From Bacteroidota bacterium (lineage in GTDB: Bacteria > Bacteroidota > Ignavibacteria > UBA10030 > UBA8401): a DNA stretch of 11,179 nt. The stretch lies in contig JALNZH010000097.1 in the NCBI GenBank assembly GCA_023229405.1, forward strand, positions 1 to 11,179. Reading direction: 5' to 3'. Shown piece after piece: positions 1 through 7,669 of the stretch (the first letter of the stretch is position 1; every line of letters starts with the position of its first letter). The notes beneath the pieces are model-generated. The model saw nothing but the letters and a program-made list of their open reading frames with translations, ran no database searches and was not told the origin of the DNA. The position numbers and the translations under genes are program-made.

Positions 1-774
1 GCCATAGACATCGGCAACACTCATACTGTCATCGGCATCTACAACGGTAGCAAGCTCCTCGGAGATTGGCGTGTGACCAGTTATGTCACCCGGACCGAGG
101 ATGAATTCGGCGCACTGGTGAAACAATTCTGTGAAGGCGCAAAAGTTCCGCTGAAAAAAATCACATCCATCGGCATCGCTTCGGTCGTTCCAAACCTGAC
201 CGATGTCTGCGTGAAAATGTCCCAAAAGTATTTCGCACTCGAACCGATTGTTGTCTCATCCGATCTGGATCTTGGCATGAAAGTGATGTATGACGATCCG
301 CGGGCAGTCGGTGCAGATCGGCTCTGTAACGCGGTGGCCGGTTTTGCGAAATATAAAGGACCGATTGTTATTGTCGATTTTGGAACTGCGACAACGTTTG
401 ATGTTGTGTCAAAAAACGGCGAATACCTCGGCGGCGTTATCACTGCGGGAATTGAAACCACTGCCGGTGAATTGCACCGCCGCGCAGCAAAGCTACCGAA
501 GATCGATTTGAAATTCCCGGAACGAGTAATTGGAAAGAACACCGTCGAAAGCATGCAAGCGGGAATTCTCTACGGCGCGCTTGATTCCATGGAGACAATG
601 ATTCGCCGCATCTCAAAGGAATTGGATGATTATCCAATCGTGATCGCCACCGGTGGGTTTTCAGAGACGATGAAGAAACAGTCAAAAGTGATTAACAAGC
701 ATGAACCGGCGCTGGTATTGGAAGGGATCCGGTTAATTGTAGATCGAGTGGAAAAGAAGAAAAAGAAAAAATAA
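1..774 (+). CDS. coaX: Type III pantothenate kinase (5' end cut by window edge)
   Basis: This enzyme phosphorylates pantothenate with ATP, the first step of coenzyme A synthesis, in the cytoplasm. The reading frame is open from base 1 and begins AIDIGNTHTVIGIY, which is the N-terminal phosphate-binding DxGNT motif of type III (CoaX) kinases, so only about 2-4 codons are missing. In visible numbering, GADR lies at residues 104-107 (Asp106 matches the family's catalytic Asp), VDFGTATTFD at 125-134, GGVITAGIE at 144-152 and TGG at 217-219. The 257 visible residues match the usual family length of about 255-260. The type II (CoaW) and type I (CoaA) folds do not carry these motifs. The C-terminus ends in six lysines, encoded by an A/G tract that runs into the stop codon. 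The next gene is convergent, so any operon partner lies to the left of the window. Confidence 0.95.
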   Translation, partial: AIDIGNTHTVIGIYNGSKLLGDWRVTSYVTRTEDEFGALVKQFCEGAKVPLKKITSIGIASVVPNLTDVCVKMSQKYFALEPIVVSSDLDLGMKVMYDDPRAVGADRLCNAVAGFAKYKGPIVIVDFGTATTFDVVSKNGEYLGGVITAGIETTAGELHRRAAKLPKIDLKFPERVIGKNTVESMQAGILYGALDSMETMIRRISKELDDYPIVIATGGFSETMKKQSKVINKHEPALVLEGIRLIVDRVEKKKKKK

Positions 775-815
775 CGCATTATTTCGTGAGATCGAAACTT
801 TACACACGTTATTTT
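768..815 (+). terminator. Possible weak AT-rich terminator after coaX
   Basis: AAAATAACG (768-776, overlapping the coaX stop codon) is perfectly complementary to CGTTATTTT (807-815). A smaller nested stem, TTTCG (782-786) with CGAAA (793-797), lies inside the 30-nt loop. A T-rich stretch follows. The stem is low in GC, so termination is plausible but not certain. Because it lies between convergent genes, it could also serve the hydrolase from the other side. Confidence 0.35.
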
Positions 816-842
816 ATTTACAAGCTTTTTGGGCCGCCTATT

Positions 843-1631
843 TTATTTTTCCATTCCTCCTTTTGATTGAGAGTGGACACTGAGCCAACGACACAGCGCC
901 GAATGCGCCATGCTTTCGGGATCCAAGAAGTCCATGTGACTCGCACCTGGTAGTTCTATAAAATCTACCATATCCCCTGCCGTTATCGCTGTCTTTGAAT
1001 AATTTCTTGAAAGCTCGATTGGCAGCACTTCATCCTTTGAACCATGCATAATCAGTTGTTGTACACCGAGCGGGACTTGAGCAATTGGCGATGCAGCAAA
1101 ATATCGACCTGGGTATTGCTGGGGCGTTCCTCCCATAAATTCATCAACAGCATTTTTTCCGGAACCAAATGCAAATGTTCTTTCGAGATCAACAACAGGT
1201 GCAAGTCCCACGGCAGCAATTGGTTTCAACCGTATTGAATTAACAGTATTTTTTGATTTGTTACCATTCGCTGCAGCCAAAAGCGCAAGATGTCCTCCGG
1301 CGGAATGACCAATTAAAGTAACGCGAGTGAGATCGAGATTCAATCCTTCTGCCGCCAAAACAGTAAGGTAATTAATACCAGCAACAACATCCTCTAAAGT
1401 TCCCGGCCAACCTCCTCCCGATGCGCCCACCCGGCGATATTCTAAATTCCAGACTGCAAAACCACGCCGAACTAAATCCTGAGCTATTGACGTCATTTCT
1501 TCACGACCGTACGGCATGCGCCAGAATCCACCGTGGAGCAAACAAACCACTGGCAGACAGAGTGATTCGGATAAATATATGTCCGCTTCCTGACTTTCAA
1601 AGGATCCGTATTTGATCGTTTGCATATTCAT
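843..1631 (-). CDS. Alpha/beta hydrolase, carboxylesterase or kynurenine-formamidase-like
   Basis: This is a cytoplasmic serine hydrolase of the alpha/beta fold; the substrate cannot be told from the sequence. With the ATG at 1631 it has 262 residues. The oxyanion motif HGGFW lies at 33-37, the nucleophile elbow GHSAGG at 108-113 (Ser110), the likely acid at Asp200 in GSKDEVLP and the likely His at 232 in GASHMDFLD. HGGxW with GxSAGG is typical of the BD-FAE/esterase and kynurenine formamidase groups. The frame can be extended 13 codons to a TTG at 1670, but that stretch has no conserved feature and no ribosome binding site, so I prefer the ATG; a third choice is the ATG two codons further in. 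No signal peptide is evident. The gene lies downstream of the nuo terminator in the same orientation, so it probably has its own promoter. Confidence 0.85.
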   Translation of the reverse strand: MNMQTIKYGSFESQEADIYLSESLCLPVVCLLHGGFWRMPYGREEMTSIAQDLVRRGFAVWNLEYRRVGASGGGWPGTLEDVVAGINYLTVLAAEGLNLDLTRVTLIGHSAGGHLALLAAANGNKSKNTVNSIRLKPIAAVGLAPVVDLERTFAFGSGKNAVDEFMGGTPQQYPGRYFAASPIAQVPLGVQQLIMHGSKDEVLPIELSRNYSKTAITAGDMVDFIELPGASHMDFLDPESMAHSALCRWLSVHSQSKGGMEK

Positions 1632-1880
1632 TGCACCGTATAGATGAGTATTTTCTCTGTACAGTTTCAAAATTCATAGTAAATATGGTTGTTCGAATCA
1701 TCCGAGTCTCAATAACTCTAAAGCCAATTTATTATTCGGTTCTCCTTCACACAACCAACAGAATGTAAGATTTTCTTTAATGTACTACTATAGTGAGCAG
1801 GATGCTATCACGTAAAGACAAGATGAGAGGAATGCATTTGATGGTAATTCGTTTGGGGGCGACGAGGAACGCGTTTAAAT
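1632..1880. other. Intergenic region upstream of the hydrolase gene
   Basis: About 250 bases without a convincing gene. It should hold the minus-strand promoter of the hydrolase, but I cannot pick out a clear -35/-10 pair. On the plus strand a 26-codon frame starting at the ATG at 1802 ends with TAA at 1880-1882, directly at the foot of the terminator hairpin. Its product would be short and basic. It has no recognisable homology and only a poor GCAGG-like upstream sequence, so I do not call it a gene. Confidence 0.5.
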
Positions 1881-1907
1881 AAAAAATCCCGCAATGCGGG
1901 ATTTTTT
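1881..1907 (-). terminator. Intrinsic terminator of the nuo operon, symmetrical
   Basis: AAAAAATCCCGC (1881-1892) and GCGGGATTTTTT (1896-1907) form a perfect 12-bp inverted repeat around a 3-nt loop. On the minus strand the GC-rich core ATCCCGC/GCGGGAT is followed by a T run, and it lies about 25 bases past the nuoN stop codon. This is a textbook Rho-independent terminator. The same stem followed by a T run also reads on the plus strand, so it should work in both directions and insulate nuo from its left-hand neighbours. Confidence 0.92.
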
Positions 1908-1932
1908 ATTTTACAGTAGCTTATTCTTTCTT

Positions 1933-3432
1933 TTATTTCATTCCGAACATCTGCACCGACAGTTGTGCAAACTCAATCAGTTGATTGAAGAAAAGTCCGA
2001 AATATAGTGTCGGGATTAATAACGACATCAGCAGTATCTGTTGTGCAAGCGGGAATCGGATCGGCTCTGTCGTTTCGGTTTGATCGTCACGCAAAAACAT
2101 ATTGCGGATGATCCGGATATAATAGTAAAGAGAGACCACACTGTTCAGTACACCCACCACAGCAATACCGATCATTTTTGCGTTGATTAACGATAGGAAA
2201 ATCATCCATTTCCCGATAAAACCCGCTGTAGGCGGAAGTCCAGTCAACGAGATTAGGAACACCGCCAGAGCTACCGAAAGAAGCGGAGCACGTTTCCCTA
2301 TTCCCCGATAGTTATCGATATGTTCACTACCAGTTTTATTTGCGAGCAACATCACGACATAAAATGCACCAAGATTCATAAATAGATAGACAACAAAATA
2401 AATCATCACTGCCGAAAACCCGTCATTGCTCAACACAACAAGACCGAGCAGCATATATCCGGCCTGGGCTATGCTGGAATAGGCCAGCATACGCTTCACA
2501 TTATCCTGCCATAACGCCACAAGATTGCCGAGAGTCATCGTAAGGACGGAAAGAATCATCAGTGCATTCTGAATTTGCACACCGCTGATCAGTGTCCATG
2601 CTCCTGCCGGAAGATCCAACACAGACGAATCGATAAACATAACTTTGAATGCTCGCATCATCATTGCGAAACCGGCCGCTTTCGAAGCGACGGAAAGGAA
2701 CGCCGTAATCGTTGTGGGAGCCCCTTCATACACATCGGGAGTCCAATAGTGAAACGGCACTGCCGATATCTTGTATCCGAAACCAACGAGAATAAAAATG
2801 GATGCTGTAATTAAAGCAAGGTGACTCGAACTTCCCTGCATCAGCACATGGTTGATGCCGACAAGGTCCAATGTTCCGGTCAAACCATAGATAATTGAAA
2901 TACCGTAGAGCATCACACCGGACGAAAAGGCACCATACAACAGATATTTCAACGAAGCTTCAGAGGAATCTTTTGCTTTGCGTGTAAATCCGGATGCTAC
3001 ATACGATGAAAGTGAACTCATTTCCAACGTGAGATACATCATCAGCAGATTCGATGATCCTACCATAAACATCATTCCGAGACACATGGAAAGCAGAAGG
3101 AAATAATATTCGCCGATTGTCCGGTACTCCGCATTGATCTCATCCGAAAATCGCGACATCATCACCACCACAATGGTTGCAAAAACGATAACGATCTTAA
3201 AGAAGATAGCGAACGGGTCAACACTCAACATTCCACTGAACGTTGAATTGTTCGTTCCGATAGATTCGGTAAGGACATAAAATGCGGCGAACAGTCCGGC
3301 AATGGAGAGAAGCGTCATGATCTGCATGTTCTTCCGGTCGATAAGATGAACGATCAGAACAACACAAAGGGTCACTGTCACGATCACTTCCGGCATGATA
3401 TTCGAGAGATTATTTACAATAGTTTCTAACAT
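1933..3432 (-). CDS. nuoN: NADH-quinone oxidoreductase subunit N
   Basis: NuoN is one of three antiporter-like proton-pumping subunits in the membrane arm of complex I. The 499-residue protein is almost entirely hydrophobic, consistent with about 14 membrane helices. The pump residues are present: Glu137 in YLTLEMSSLSSYV, Lys221 in GFGYKISAVPFHYW, Lys251 in ASKAAGF and Lys408 in TAGFIGKW. By motif these correspond to Glu133, Lys217, Lys247 and Lys395 of E. coli NuoN. The motif HYWTPDVYEGAPT (228-240) separates NuoN from NuoM (HTWLPDAHVEAPT) and NuoL (HVWLPDAMEGPTP). The start is the ATG at 3432; no strong ribosome binding site precedes it. It is the last gene of the operon, 188 bases after nuoM, with the terminator just beyond it. 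Confidence 0.97.
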   Translation of the reverse strand: MLETIVNNLSNIMPEVIVTVTLCVVLIVHLIDRKNMQIMTLLSIAGLFAAFYVLTESIGTNNSTFSGMLSVDPFAIFFKIVIVFATIVVVMMSRFSDEINAEYRTIGEYYFLLLSMCLGMMFMVGSSNLLMMYLTLEMSSLSSYVASGFTRKAKDSSEASLKYLLYGAFSSGVMLYGISIIYGLTGTLDLVGINHVLMQGSSSHLALITASIFILVGFGYKISAVPFHYWTPDVYEGAPTTITAFLSVASKAAGFAMMMRAFKVMFIDSSVLDLPAGAWTLISGVQIQNALMILSVLTMTLGNLVALWQDNVKRMLAYSSIAQAGYMLLGLVVLSNDGFSAVMIYFVVYLFMNLGAFYVVMLLANKTGSEHIDNYRGIGKRAPLLSVALAVFLISLTGLPPTAGFIGKWMIFLSLINAKMIGIAVVGVLNSVVSLYYYIRIIRNMFLRDDQTETTEPIRFPLAQQILLMSLLIPTLYFGLFFNQLIEFAQLSVQMFGMK

Positions 3433-3464
3433 GGCGTATGAGAGTTTATATGTATTTCAGAAGT

Positions 3465-3521
3465 CGGTCATCCTGAGTTAATCCTGAACGAACCCGCGAA
3501 GTGGAGAATCGAAGGATGCCG
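3465..3521. repeat. Palindromic intergenic element, copy 1 (nuoM-nuoN gap)
   Basis: CGG-t-CATCCT (3465-3474) pairs with AGGATGCCG (3513-3521), giving 9 bp with one bulged T. Read on the minus strand, the core starts CATCCTTCGA (3518 to 3509) and ends CTCAGGATG (3477 to 3469). The first sequence is identical to bases 7713-7722 and one mismatch from 10100-10109, so this is one of three related elements in the operon. Its orientation is opposite to the other two. It lies in the nuoM-nuoN spacer and should fold in the operon mRNA. Confidence 0.6.
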
Positions 3522-3533
3522 TACGCACGGTCC

Positions 3534-3584
3534 ATTCTTCAGTGCGTCCCGCCAAACAATACGGCGACGTACTTCAGTATGAAT
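3534..3584. repeat. Second hairpin in the nuoM-nuoN gap
   Basis: CGT-cc-CGCC (3545-3553) pairs with GGCGACG (3563-3569) around a 9-nt loop, leaving a CC bulge. An outer ATTC/GAAT pair (3534-3537 and 3581-3584) and a direct repeat CTTCAGT (3537-3543 and 3572-3578) flank it. It stands immediately downstream of nuoM on the transcript, before copy 1 of the palindromic element. There is no T tract, so it does not look like a terminator. It may be a separate repeat family or a degenerate second unit. Confidence 0.4.
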
Positions 3585-3620
3585 AGCGTGATATATTTGT
3601 TACACATCAAATCCAAAAGC

Positions 3621-5222
3621 TCAATTTCCGGTGACTACTCCAGCACTTCCCTTCACAAGATCCACCAGAGTATTCGCAGAAACATTCATGACATCCAACA
3701 TTAAGTTCGGGAATATGCCAAGTACAATAGTGATGATTGCTAATGGAATAAGCATAGCTAATTCGCGGCCGTTAATGTCCGTGAGGTCGTTCCATTTTTC
3801 CGGCAGCGTGCCCAAGAAAACTCGCTGCAGCGTCCAGAGCATATAGCCTGCCGTCAGGACGATACCAAATGCCGATGCAATTGTTAACCAGCGGAATGTC
3901 TGGAAAGCACCGAGGAACGAAAACGCTTCGGAGATAAATCCGCTCAGTCCTGGCAAACCGATCGCTGCAAAGAAGGCAATCATCATCACTCCCGAGTATT
4001 TCGGCATTTTGTTCATCAGACCGCCAAAATCATCGAGTCCACGTGTGTGCGCCCGATCGTAAATTACGCCAACAATCAAGAAGAGCATAGCGGTGATCGT
4101 GCCGTGATTAAACATCTGCAGCATTCCTCCCACCATTCCCTGCGTGTTCATCGCCGCCATTCCCAGAATAACTATTCCCATGTGGCTTACGGATGAATAA
4201 GCGATCAGTTTTTTGAAATCCTTCTGCGCCATTGCACACAACGCACCGTAAATGATGTTGACGAATCCAAGAAATGCCAGTGGATAAAGATAATGCATCG
4301 CCGCATCCGGGAAAATCGGGAAGCCGATGCGCATCAAACCATACGTTCCCATTTTCAGCAAAACGCCGGCAAGAATAACACTGATGGCGGTCGGTGCTTC
4401 CACATGCGCATCAGGAAGCCATGTGTGGAACGGAAAAATAGGAACCTTAATCGCAAATCCGATAAAGATTGCAATATATGCGAGATATCGCCATGTCGTT
4501 GAAACACCAGAGAGAATCGATCCGGCGTCGTAGTTTGCTGGATTCATCATTGCCAACATGTTAAAGGTATGAATCTTTTCCCCTGTTGCAGGATCGATCA
4601 CCGACACGCTGAAATAGAGAGCAAGCATTGCCAATAACAACAGCACCGACCCTAGCAACGTATAAAGAAAAAATTTAATTGCTGCATATTCCCGACGTGG
4701 ACCGCCCCAGACACCAATCAGGAAGTACATTGGCAACAGCATTACTTCCCAGAAAACATAGAATAGGAAGAAATCCAAAGAAACAAAGACTCCCATCATA
4801 CCGGTGTCCAGTAACAGAAGCAGTGCAAAATATCCCTTAATCGATTTTTCGATCGACCAGGAAGAAATTACGGCGATGCAGGAAATCAACGCGGTCAGGA
4901 ACACCATCGGCATGCTGATACCATCGATACCCAGAAAGTAATCGATTTTAATCGACCCAAACCAACCTGTGCTGATCACATTAATCCAACTGAAGAGTTC
5001 TTTGAATTGCATCGTCTCTGCAGAATTTACACCCGCTAGCGACCGGTCGAATTTTGCAAATACCATACACGCAAGAACCACTTGCAACAGTGTAAAGACC
5101 AGCGATGTCCAGCGAATCGCGGTTTTTTGTTCTTTCGGAAGCAGAAGGACAACGACCATTCCGATGATAGGAAGAAACGTCAGCCAAGTGAGGACGCCAA
5201 TGTTAAGTATGTTGAGTTCCAT
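3621..5222 (-). CDS. nuoM: NADH-quinone oxidoreductase subunit M
   Basis: NuoM is the middle antiporter-like proton pump of the complex I membrane arm. The protein has 533 residues with about 14 predicted membrane helices, close to the family's usual 500-530. The key residues are visible: Glu159 in FYVFWEVMLLPMYFLIG, Lys259 in IGFAIKVPIFPFHTWLP, Lys290 in GVLLKMGTYG and Glu432 in LSGFISEAF. These match Glu144, Lys234, Lys265 and Glu407 of E. coli NuoM. The terminal Glu in place of Lys is the normal NuoM signature. The motif HTWLPDAHVEAPTA (266-279) confirms the subunit. It starts at the ATG at 5222, 47 bases after nuoL, with no clear Shine-Dalgarno sequence. It is followed by the repeat-bearing 188-base spacer before nuoN. 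Confidence 0.97.
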   Translation of the reverse strand: MELNILNIGVLTWLTFLPIIGMVVVLLLPKEQKTAIRWTSLVFTLLQVVLACMVFAKFDRSLAGVNSAETMQFKELFSWINVISTGWFGSIKIDYFLGIDGISMPMVFLTALISCIAVISSWSIEKSIKGYFALLLLLDTGMMGVFVSLDFFLFYVFWEVMLLPMYFLIGVWGGPRREYAAIKFFLYTLLGSVLLLLAMLALYFSVSVIDPATGEKIHTFNMLAMMNPANYDAGSILSGVSTTWRYLAYIAIFIGFAIKVPIFPFHTWLPDAHVEAPTAISVILAGVLLKMGTYGLMRIGFPIFPDAAMHYLYPLAFLGFVNIIYGALCAMAQKDFKKLIAYSSVSHMGIVILGMAAMNTQGMVGGMLQMFNHGTITAMLFLIVGVIYDRAHTRGLDDFGGLMNKMPKYSGVMMIAFFAAIGLPGLSGFISEAFSFLGAFQTFRWLTIASAFGIVLTAGYMLWTLQRVFLGTLPEKWNDLTDINGRELAMLIPLAIITIVLGIFPNLMLDVMNVSANTLVDLVKGSAGVVTGN

Positions 5223-5269
5223 AAGAGTTATCTAATTGTAAAATAAATGATCACTAAATAATGTTCGAA

Positions 5270-7324
5270 CTAAATGTAGAGCGCCAACAGCACCATAAAC
5301 CCTATAATTGCAAAGATCATATATGTCTGGACTTTTCCTGTTTGCACTTTTTGTACGGTTTGCCCCATCATTCCAGTAAAGAATGCCGTGAAATTTACCA
5401 TCCCATCCACCACCAACGTATCAAACTTCCCGCTGATAACGGAAACGATTTTGGTAAGCCATGCCGCACCATTGACGATACCGTCAATAATTGTGTTATC
5501 GAACCAAGCTAACAGCCGTGCTAAACCTACCGTTCCCGCCACTACAGTTGCGTCATACAACTCATCGAAGAACCATTTTCTGTAAAGGAACGTGTGCAAT
5601 GGTTTCAGCATCCGTTCAAATGCATCGGCGGAAATCTTCTTCCAGAAATAGGTGATGAATGCAATTAGAATACCAAGTCCGGAGACACCGACCGACAATG
5701 CCATTGCCATCGTGTGCTGATGATGGATTTCTTCGACGAATTCTTCAGTCGGTGTAGCTGCAAGTTTCTCAGGCACAACAACCGCAGGGTAGGATATTTT
5801 TTCAAAGAACCATCCTTGACTTGCAGAAATAGGGTTTAATGAGAAAAATGCGAAGAATGAAAATGTTGCAAGCACCATCAGCGGGATGATGATTGCTTTC
5901 GGAGACTCATGAATATGTTCAAAACGGTGCGCATCCTTATGTTCACCCATAAATGTCAGGATTAACATGCGGAACATATAAAACGCCGTCAAACCCGCCA
6001 CAAGAAATCCGACGATCGGGATGAGTGAGTGACCGGTAAAATGTGAATAAGCAAGCGTACCTGCAAGAATTTCGTCTTTGCTTAAAAAGCCGGATGTTAA
6101 CGGCACTCCGGAAATTGCAAGTGTAAACATCGTCATCGTCCAAAAAGTAACAGGCATCTTCGACTTTAATCCGCCCATGGAACGCACATCCTGTGCATCG
6201 GTATGATGATCGTTCAGATGATGCAGTGCACGATGCATCGCGTAGATAACTGATCCGGACGCAAGAAATAATCCTGCTTTGAATGCCGCGTGCGTTACCA
6301 GATGCATCACACCGGCCGAAAACGCACCCACGCCAAGTCCCATCACCATATAACCCAATTGACTGACCGTCGAATATGCAAGAATTTTTTTAATATCATT
6401 TTGTACGATGGCAATTGTTGCCGCAATAAATGATGTCACCGCTCCAAAGTATGCAATCACCATCAATGCATCCGCCGTCAACATCGGGAAGGTGCGTGCG
6501 ACAAGATACACACCGGCCGCCACCATCGTCGCCGCATGAATCAATGCGCTGACCGGTGTCGGACCTTCCATCGCATCGGGGAGCCACACATGTAACGGAA
6601 ATTGCGCCGATTTACCGATTGCACCGCAAAAGATTAACAATCCCGCAGCAGTTAACCAAGCGTTGGAATCATACGGAAGTACGCCGCTGCCGATCGCTGT
6701 GAAGATACCATGAAAAGTCAGTGTTGAATACTGCATCCAGACAATCATAATACCGATAAAGAATCCCAGATCGCCGACACGATTGACAATAAACGCCTTT
6801 TTTGCCGCGTCGGAAGCAGATTTCTTTTCATACCAATGTCCGATCAGAAGATATGAACTCAGCCCGACCAATTCCCAAAACACATACATTAACAGGTAAT
6901 TGTTCGTCACAACAATGCCAAGCATCGAGAACGTAAAAATACCAAGATTTGCGTAGTAGCGTGAGTAGCGGACATCATCTTTCATGTATGCAAGAGAGAA
7001 CACATGCACAAGAAAGCTGATTAACGTCACCACTACCAGCATCACCGTCGTGAGATTGTCCACCATAATGCCGATATCAAGCTTCAATGGTATGTTATTG
7101 ACCATCGTATGGAAATCGATCCACGTTACGGTAATATCCCATACTGCTTCGGTAGCAAGTTTGGAGAAGAATAAAAAGAATGCAAGAATCAGGTCGATGC
7201 CGAGAAACGTTGTGGCGATGTGGCCACTTCGGTTCAAGAACCGTTTGCCGAAAAAGATCAGAAGTAGAAAACTGACCAGAGGGAGAAAAAGAATCGCAAG
7301 TGCGATGTTGAGTTCGGGTATCAT
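5270..7324 (-). CDS. nuoL: NADH-quinone oxidoreductase subunit L
   Basis: NuoL is the distal antiporter-like proton pump of complex I and carries the long lateral helix that braces the membrane arm. The pump residues are present: Glu151 in YVFWELVGLSSYLLIG, Lys238 in GAIGKSAQFPLHVWLPDA, Lys349 in HAAFKAGLF, and Lys416-Asp417 in GFLSKDEIL. They match Glu144, Lys229, Lys342 and Lys399-Asp400 of E. coli. The C-terminal region holds RKWFFDELYD (582-591) and a final membrane helix (668-684), as expected for the lateral helix and its anchor. At 684 residues it is longer than E. coli NuoL (613). The extra length seems to lie in a polar, His-containing loop around 495-540. Its ATG overlaps the nuoK stop codon, so translation is probably coupled. 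Confidence 0.97.
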   Translation of the reverse strand: MIPELNIALAILFLPLVSFLLLIFFGKRFLNRSGHIATTFLGIDLILAFFLFFSKLATEAVWDITVTWIDFHTMVNNIPLKLDIGIMVDNLTTVMLVVVTLISFLVHVFSLAYMKDDVRYSRYYANLGIFTFSMLGIVVTNNYLLMYVFWELVGLSSYLLIGHWYEKKSASDAAKKAFIVNRVGDLGFFIGIMIVWMQYSTLTFHGIFTAIGSGVLPYDSNAWLTAAGLLIFCGAIGKSAQFPLHVWLPDAMEGPTPVSALIHAATMVAAGVYLVARTFPMLTADALMVIAYFGAVTSFIAATIAIVQNDIKKILAYSTVSQLGYMVMGLGVGAFSAGVMHLVTHAAFKAGLFLASGSVIYAMHRALHHLNDHHTDAQDVRSMGGLKSKMPVTFWTMTMFTLAISGVPLTSGFLSKDEILAGTLAYSHFTGHSLIPIVGFLVAGLTAFYMFRMLILTFMGEHKDAHRFEHIHESPKAIIIPLMVLATFSFFAFFSLNPISASQGWFFEKISYPAVVVPEKLAATPTEEFVEEIHHQHTMAMALSVGVSGLGILIAFITYFWKKISADAFERMLKPLHTFLYRKWFFDELYDATVVAGTVGLARLLAWFDNTIIDGIVNGAAWLTKIVSVISGKFDTLVVDGMVNFTAFFTGMMGQTVQKVQTGKVQTYMIFAIIGFMVLLALYI

Positions 7325-7326
7325 TA
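7322..7326 (-). promoter_or_regulatory. TAATG stop-start overlap of nuoK and nuoL
   Basis: On the minus strand the nuoK stop codon TAA (7326-7324) shares its last A with the nuoL start codon ATG (7324-7322). No good ribosome binding site precedes the nuoL ATG. Reinitiation by ribosomes leaving nuoK is therefore the likely way nuoL is translated. This is the only overlapping pair in the operon segment seen here. Confidence 0.8.
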
Positions 7327-7632
7327 GTCTTTTAAGAATGAAATTTCGTCAACATTGACGGTATGAAAGCGTTTGTAAATGTTCAGTACGATCGCCAAAG
7401 CAATGGCCGCTTCTGCCGCCGCCAGGATGATAACAAAGATTGCCGCCATCTGCCCTTCAATGTTCATATCGCCAAACCGAGAGAAGGCAAGGAAATTAAT
7501 ATTGGCGGAATTCAGGATGAGTTCGACGCCCATCAGAACCATGATTGCATTGCGCCGAGTCAGCACAGCATACATGCCCAGTGAAAACAAGATTGCACTG
7601 ATGAGTAAAAAATGTGTAAGTGTAATAGTCAT
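7324..7632 (-). CDS. nuoK: NADH-quinone oxidoreductase subunit K
   Basis: NuoK is a small three-helix membrane subunit that links the quinone module to the proton pumps. The key membrane glutamates are Glu37 in GVELILNSANINFL and Glu74 in AAAEAAIALAIV, equivalent to Glu36 and Glu72 of E. coli. I start it at the ATG at 7632, giving 102 residues, close to the family's usual 100. A frame extension of four codons upstream would need a TTG at 7644. The ATG is better because a GGA at 7642-7640 sits seven bases ahead of it, and homologues begin with the first helix at this point. It follows nuoJ after a 178-base repeat-bearing spacer and overlaps nuoL by one base. Confidence 0.95.
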   Translation of the reverse strand: MTITLTHFLLISAILFSLGMYAVLTRRNAIMVLMGVELILNSANINFLAFSRFGDMNIEGQMAAIFVIILAAAEAAIALAIVLNIYKRFHTVNVDEISFLKD

Positions 7633-7669
7633 AATGAAATCCAAATTATCAAAACCAAAAATAATTATC

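Noticed and set aside
81..554. 157-codon minus-strand frame opposite coaX
   Set aside because: It is a shadow of coaX, with no family motifs, whereas coaX has all kinase motifs in order.
856..864. Perfect minus-strand AAAAGGAGG near the end of the hydrolase gene
   Set aside because: It looks like a strong ribosome binding site, but the next ATG is too close and gives only three codons before a stop. Downstream lies the convergent coaX, so there is no gene for it to serve.
6984..7358. 124-codon plus-strand frame opposite the nuoL N-terminal part
   Set aside because: It is an antisense shadow of the conserved nuoL frame with a Lys/Arg/Ser-rich product and no recognisable motif.
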